DNA of 8,660 nucleotides, taken from contig CAYWFP010000131.1 of assembly GCA_964457365.1 (NCBI GenBank), forward strand, positions 1-8,660, read 5' to 3'. Below are positions 5,886 through 8,660 of this stretch, piece by piece. The translations under genes were made by a program, and so were the position numbers. The notes below the pieces were generated by a model. It made no database searches, was not told the origin of the DNA, and saw only the letters and a program-made list of their open reading frames with translations. Position 1 is the first letter of the stretch; each line of letters begins with the position of its first letter. Source of the DNA: CAYWFP01 sp964457365 (lineage in GTDB: Bacteria; Planctomycetota; SZUA-567).

Positions 5886-7150
5886 GGCTGCTCCTTGACG
5901 GGTTGCCGGAAACACGCGGGCGGCAAGGGCCGGCCGGCCGCGCGCCGGCAGAGCAGGTCGAGCGCGGTATGCACCGCCCGCCTGCGGTTGCCGTCGCGGT
6001 CGTTGGCGAATTGCCGCCGCAGGCAGATCATATCATCCGGCGCGGCCAGCGCAAGCCATACCAGCCCGACCGGTTTCTCCGCGCTGCCGCCGCCGGGGCC
6101 GGCGATGCCGGTGATGCCGATGCCGCAGGTCGCGCCGCTGCGGCGCCGGACGCTGTCGGCCAGGGCCGCGGCCACTTCGGCGCTGACGGCGCCGTGGCGT
6201 TGCAGTACCGTCTCGTCTACGCCCAGGCGGAGCTTGGCGGCGTTGGCATAGCAGACGACGCCTTCGAGCACCACGTCCGAGGCGCCGGGGACCGCGACCA
6301 GCCGTTCCGCCAGCAGGCCGCCGGTGCAGCTCTCGGCCAGCGCCAGCGTCTCGCCGCGCGCGCGCAGCAGCGCCAGCGCGACCTCCTCCAGGCGCTGCCC
6401 GTCGCGGCCGAAAACCATGTCGCCGTGATGCTGCCGGAGCGAGACGCCGAGGCGGTCGAAGCATTCGTCGGCATCGTTGCGGCGGGAGAGGAAGCGCACG
6501 GTGATGACGCCGTCCTCGACGGTGGTGCCGAGCTCGACGCCGGGGGCGTCTTGGTCGCGGATCCACTCGCCCACCGTCGACTCGCCCAGGCCGAAGAGGT
6601 GGTAACGGCGCATGCGCAGCGCGTTCCCGCCGGGGGCGATCCGCGGCTTGATCGACTCGGCGAACATCGGCTTCATCTCGCGCGGTACGCCGGGCATGGC
6701 GAAGAGGCGCGCCTCGCCGAAGCGCGCGGCGATGCCGGGGGCGGTGCCGTGGAGGTTGAGGATGCCCTCGGCGGTCCGGGGGATCAGCGCCTGCACGCGG
6801 TTGACCGGCCGCATCGGGCGGCCGATGGCCTTGAAGCGCGCGGCGATCATCTCGACCAGTTCCGCGCGTTCCTCCAGCGGCTGCTGCAGAAGCTCCGCGA
6901 AGGCCGCGCGCGTCAGGTCGTCCGGCGTCGGCCCGAGTCCGCCGGTGACCAGCACCAGCGCCGCCTCGCCCGCGGCGGCGCGCAGGCCCGCGACGATGGC
7001 CTCCTGCTCGTCGGGGACCAGGCGCACGCCCGCGACGCGCCAGCCCAGCGCCGAAACCTCGCGGCAGAGCCAGGCGGCGTTGGTGTCGACGGTCAAGCCC
7101 AGAAGGAGTTCCTGGCCGATCGACAGGAGCGAGCAGACGGTATCGGGCAA
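5882..7150 (-). CDS. cinA: CinA family protein (NMN deamidase, competence/damage-inducible)
   Basis: The 422-residue protein has the two CinA domains. The N-terminal MoaB/Mog-like domain (about 1-170) contains SIGQELLLG (10-18), NAAWL and TGGLGPTPDDLT (69-80). In some CinA proteins this part hydrolyses ADP-ribose. The C-terminal PncC-like domain (about 255-405) contains ESCTGG (273-278, Ser274 being the expected catalytic serine), VCYANAAKLRLGV with Tyr301 and Lys306, and GITGIAGPGGGSAEKPVG. It deamidates nicotinamide mononucleotide in the pyridine nucleotide salvage cycle. Start: the frame is closed upstream by the stop of the preceding gene. TTG 7150, 15 nt after that stop with GAGG 7 nt upstream, is the only start that keeps the conserved N-terminus, so a non-ATG start is called. 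It is the second gene of the operon, and its stop overlaps the gatC start. Confidence 0.92.
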   Translation of the reverse strand: MPDTVCSLLSIGQELLLGLTVDTNAAWLCREVSALGWRVAGVRLVPDEQEAIVAGLRAAAGEAALVLVTGGLGPTPDDLTRAAFAELLQQPLEERAELVEMIAARFKAIGRPMRPVNRVQALIPRTAEGILNLHGTAPGIAARFGEARLFAMPGVPREMKPMFAESIKPRIAPGGNALRMRRYHLFGLGESTVGEWIRDQDAPGVELGTTVEDGVITVRFLSRRNDADECFDRLGVSLRQHHGDMVFGRDGQRLEEVALALLRARGETLALAESCTGGLLAERLVAVPGASDVVLEGVVCYANAAKLRLGVDETVLQRHGAVSAEVAAALADSVRRRSGATCGIGITGIAGPGGGSAEKPVGLVWLALAAPDDMICLRRQFANDRDGNRRRAVHTALDLLCRRAAGRPLPPACFRQPVKEQP

Positions 7151-7165
7151 GGCAGGGCCTCGAGA

Positions 7166-7711
7166 TCAGAGATCCAGTTCCGGCAGCTTGTCGTCGTCGA
7201 GGCGAAGCTCTTCGTCCGGAATCGGCGGGGGGATGTCGCTCTTGGGCACCGGCTTGTCCAGGCTGATCGGCTTCGGCGGCGCCGCGATACTCCGGCCGGT
7301 CAGACCCCAGTCGGGGCGAAGGTGCAAGGGCCGGCTCGGCGGCGGGGCGCTCTCGACGAGGTGCCGCTCGGCGGTCTCCGCCTTCGGCGTCGGTACCGGA
7401 TCGGGATCCAGCCTCCGCTTCTCCGTCACGGGGCCGTCGGGGATTTCGATCATCCTCTGCGCCGGCGGTTCCTCGGTGACGCTCCGTTTGCTGCTTTCCG
7501 CTACCGGTTCCGGTTCGGACCCCTCGGTCGCGACGGGCTGTTCCTCCGTTTCCGGCGGTTGTTCGGCGACCTGTTCGGGGTTGGAGCCGGTCGCGCTGTT
7601 GGTCAGGTAGAAGACGAAGCCGAAGATCAGGCCCCAGAGAAAGCAGAAGGCGAGAACGTAGGGGCGGACGCTGTGACGTTCGTCGTGTTGTACCGCCGCG
7701 TAACTGGGCAT
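7166..7711 (-). CDS. hypothetical single-pass membrane protein with Pro/Glu-rich tail
   Basis: The 181-residue protein has a short polar N-terminus, one strong hydrophobic helix (about 18-36, YVLAFCFLWGLIFGFVFYL), and a long low-complexity tail rich in proline, glutamate and lysine that ends in an acidic DDDKLPELDL. This fits an inner-membrane anchor with a disordered extension, probably periplasmic. I recognise no family. Start: ATG 7717 has its GGG touching the start codon, while ATG 7711 has AGGG with 6-nt spacing, so 7711 is chosen; the other adds two residues. It heads the operon and is followed 15 nt later by cinA. Its role is unknown. Confidence 0.7.
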   Translation of the reverse strand: MPSYAAVQHDERHSVRPYVLAFCFLWGLIFGFVFYLTNSATGSNPEQVAEQPPETEEQPVATEGSEPEPVAESSKRSVTEEPPAQRMIEIPDGPVTEKRRLDPDPVPTPKAETAERHLVESAPPPSRPLHLRPDWGLTGRSIAAPPKPISLDKPVPKSDIPPPIPDEELRLDDDKLPELDL

Positions 7712-7750
7712 GGGCATCCCTGCGAGTCGTGTAATGTCTTGACCGATAAT

Positions 7751-7778
7751 ATTGTATCGCCGCCGGGGCGCGAGTCAA
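7751..7778 (-). promoter_or_regulatory. sigma-70 promoter of the cinA-gatCA operon
   Basis: Reading the minus strand, TTGACT (7778-7773) and TACAAT (7756-7751) are each one base from consensus, with a 16-bp spacer. Transcription should start near 7744, giving a leader of about 30 nt before ATG 7711. This is the best promoter match in the window and would drive the hypothetical membrane protein, cinA, gatC, gatA and the DUF2062 gene. Confidence 0.6.
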
Positions 7779-7836
7779 GCATCGTGCCGCGCCGCCGTTA
7801 ATTCACCACGGGGGCAAGGTTGTTTCTGTCTGTCGA

Positions 7837-7869
7837 CGCGGTGAAGACCGCGCGCGGGCCGTTTTTTTT
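7837..7869 (+). promoter_or_regulatory. hairpin plus T8 tract in the fliK leader region
   Basis: CGCGGT/ACCGCG (7837-7842 and 7847-7852) form a perfect 6-bp stem with a GAAG loop. Nine GC-rich bases follow and then eight T residues (7862-7869). The distance between stem and T-tract is too long for a standard terminator, and no plus-strand gene ends here, as the neighbour at 7711 is divergent. It might be an attenuator-like element or a chance pairing in GC-rich DNA. Confidence 0.25.
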
Positions 7870-7887
7870 CGAAATCTTTTGACGAAC

Positions 7888-7919
7888 CCCGTTTTTTCAA
7901 GGAAATTGCAAGAAACGGG
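7888..7919 (+). repeat. inverted repeat upstream of the FliK-like gene
   Basis: CCCGTTT (7888-7894) and AAACGGG (7913-7919) are a perfect 7-bp inverted repeat with an 18-nt AT-rich centre. The region 7862-7935 is clearly AT-richer than its surroundings and is likely the promoter area of the FliK-like gene. I could not find a convincing sigma-28, sigma-54 or sigma-70 pair. The repeat could be an operator or an RNA hairpin. Confidence 0.3.
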
Positions 7920-7981
7920 ACAAACAATAGAGGGAATCATACCTTGCGGCCCGGGGCGTAGCGGGCCTTTGGACGGATGTC

Positions 7982-8660
7982 ATGTCGGCGGAATTGCCGC
8001 TCGCTTACGGCCAGCTACTGACCGACTCGGGACGACGCGCGGGGAAGGCCCCGCTGCGGCCGGGGATGGTGCTGCAGGCGCGCGTGGTCGAGGAGGTGGA
8101 GGCGGGACAATACAGCTTGCGTTCGGGCAACCTGCGCCTGCAGGTGCAGAGCCCCGAGGCGCTGCGGCCGGGGCAGGTCGTCTCGCTGAAGGTGATGGAA
8201 GCCACGCCCGAGCGGCTGGTTTTCGAACTGCAGACGGGGGAGTCGGCGCGATCGACCCTGTCCGCCCCGGCCGGGGAACAGCCGGCGGCGAACGTCGGCG
8301 GCGACCGGGCCACGGTGCCGGCGCCGTTTCGCGTGGCGGTGGACCTGGCGCAGGCGGCCGCGTCGATGCCGTCCGCGCGTGCCGATGGCAGCATTCCCGT
8401 GCGGGTGAGCCCCGGGCGCGAGGGCGTGACGGTGACCATGCCGACGGGGCAGTCGCTGCCGGCGCGCATGGTGCCGCTGGAAGCGCAACCGCCACAAACG
8501 CCGCAACAAGGACAGCAGGCGCAGCAGCCGGCGCAAGCGCAGCCAGTTCAGCCACAGCAGCCGGCGCAGGGTCAACCGCCGGTGGAAGCGCAACCAGTTC
8601 AGCCACAGCAGCCGGCGCAAGCGCAGCCAGTTCAGCCACAGCAGCCGGCGCAGGGTCAAC
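7982..8660 (+). CDS. flagellar hook-length control protein FliK-like, N-terminal part
   Basis: The frame from ATG 7982 is open to the window edge (226 full codons). The first 90 residues contain PLRPGMVLQARVV, a beta-rich YSLRSGNLRLQVQ and LRPGQVVSLKVMEATPERLVFEL, a pattern I associate with the N-terminal region of FliK proteins of some proteobacteria. From about residue 160 it turns into a Gln/Pro/Ala-rich linker with tandem repeats, typical of the flexible ruler section. FliK is secreted through the flagellar export apparatus, measures hook length and switches export to filament subunits through FlhB. The diagnostic C-terminal domain lies outside the window, so the call is moderate. The ribosome binding site is weak (CGGA about 4 nt upstream). 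No earlier in-frame start was found near it. Alternatives: another low-complexity secreted or envelope protein. Confidence 0.5.
   Translation, partial: MSAELPLAYGQLLTDSGRRAGKAPLRPGMVLQARVVEEVEAGQYSLRSGNLRLQVQSPEALRPGQVVSLKVMEATPERLVFELQTGESARSTLSAPAGEQPAANVGGDRATVPAPFRVAVDLAQAAASMPSARADGSIPVRVSPGREGVTVTMPTGQSLPARMVPLEAQPPQTPQQGQQAQQPAQAQPVQPQQPAQGQPPVEAQPVQPQQPAQAQPVQPQQPAQGQ
8522..8660 (+). repeat. 84-bp tandem repeat inside the FliK-like gene
   Basis: The unit is 84 bp (28 codons): copy 1 at 8522-8605, and copy 2 begins at 8606 and is cut by the window end. The 55 bases visible of copy 2 appear identical to copy 1. The unit is itself two related halves, each starting CAGCAGCCGGCGCA and ending with CCAGTTCAGCCA: 33 bp (QQPAQAQPVQP) and 51 bp (with GQPPVEAQPVQP). 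Because the length is a multiple of three, copy-number change would keep the frame. Near-identity at DNA level suggests recent duplication. Confidence 0.9.

Noticed and set aside
6033..7778. 581-codon minus-strand frame overlapping cinA in another phase
   Set aside because: The translation is low-complexity Arg/Pro/Ala text with no family motif, while the alternative phase encodes complete CinA.
5903..7801. 632-codon open frame on the plus strand opposite cinA and the operon head
   Set aside because: It is antisense to cinA, whose motifs are unmistakable; the product is an Arg/Ala/Gly-rich sequence typical of shadow frames in high-GC DNA.
7946..7965. GGCCCG/CGGGCC hairpin followed by TTT as a terminator
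   Set aside because: Only three T residues follow and it lies just upstream of the FliK-like start; no plus-strand gene ends there.
7980..8659. Minus-strand frames with repeated WLNWLRLRRLLW-like text
   Set aside because: They are the complement of the Gln/Pro repeat in the FliK-like gene. The pattern is a by-product of that repeat, not a repeat protein.
8522..8660. CRISPR-like array
   Set aside because: The repeats are contiguous, in frame with a coding sequence and have no unique spacers.

Overview
The window is high-GC, densely coded DNA from a bacterium, most likely a flagellated proteobacterium. The pointers are clear AAGGAG-type ribosome binding sites, a flagellar FliK-like gene, gatC/gatA, cinA, and an encapsulin-type ferritin gene (EncFtn) of the Rhodospirillum/Haliangium kind. 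No rRNA, tRNA, CRISPR array, transposase or phage gene was seen. The species cannot be named from the sequence alone.

Layout. At the left edge is the N-terminal part of a phosphohexomutase (minus, runs off the window). Divergent from it is a stand-alone protein resembling the MetH cobalamin-reactivation domain (545-1237, plus). It meets a minus-strand unit made of an EncFtn gene (1350-1715), a 50-bp stub at the position where the encapsulin shell gene normally lies (1286-1335), and an intrinsic terminator (1237-1265). On the plus strand follow a DUF3592 membrane protein (1940-2431), a doubtful short ORF, a 130-bp stretch of imperfect direct repeats, a single-domain receiver-like protein (2836-3237) and a 63-residue hypothetical ORF.

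From 7711 down to 3459 on the minus strand is one apparent operon with a good sigma-70 promoter at 7751-7778. Its genes are a proline-rich single-pass membrane protein, cinA, gatC, gatA and a DUF2062 membrane protein. cinA and gatC overlap as ATGA. gatB is absent from the operon. At the right edge is the N-terminal half of a FliK-like hook-length-control protein (plus, runs off the window) carrying an 84-bp tandem repeat.

Most interesting point: the EncFtn cargo gene looks fully functional. It keeps its ferroxidase residues and its C-terminal shell-targeting peptide. Its expected partner, the encapsulin gene, appears reduced to a ribosome binding site, start codon, about seven N-terminal codons and about eight C-terminal codons in a different frame, followed by the original terminator. 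The rest of the window is mostly housekeeping genes and small uncharacterised membrane or regulatory proteins.
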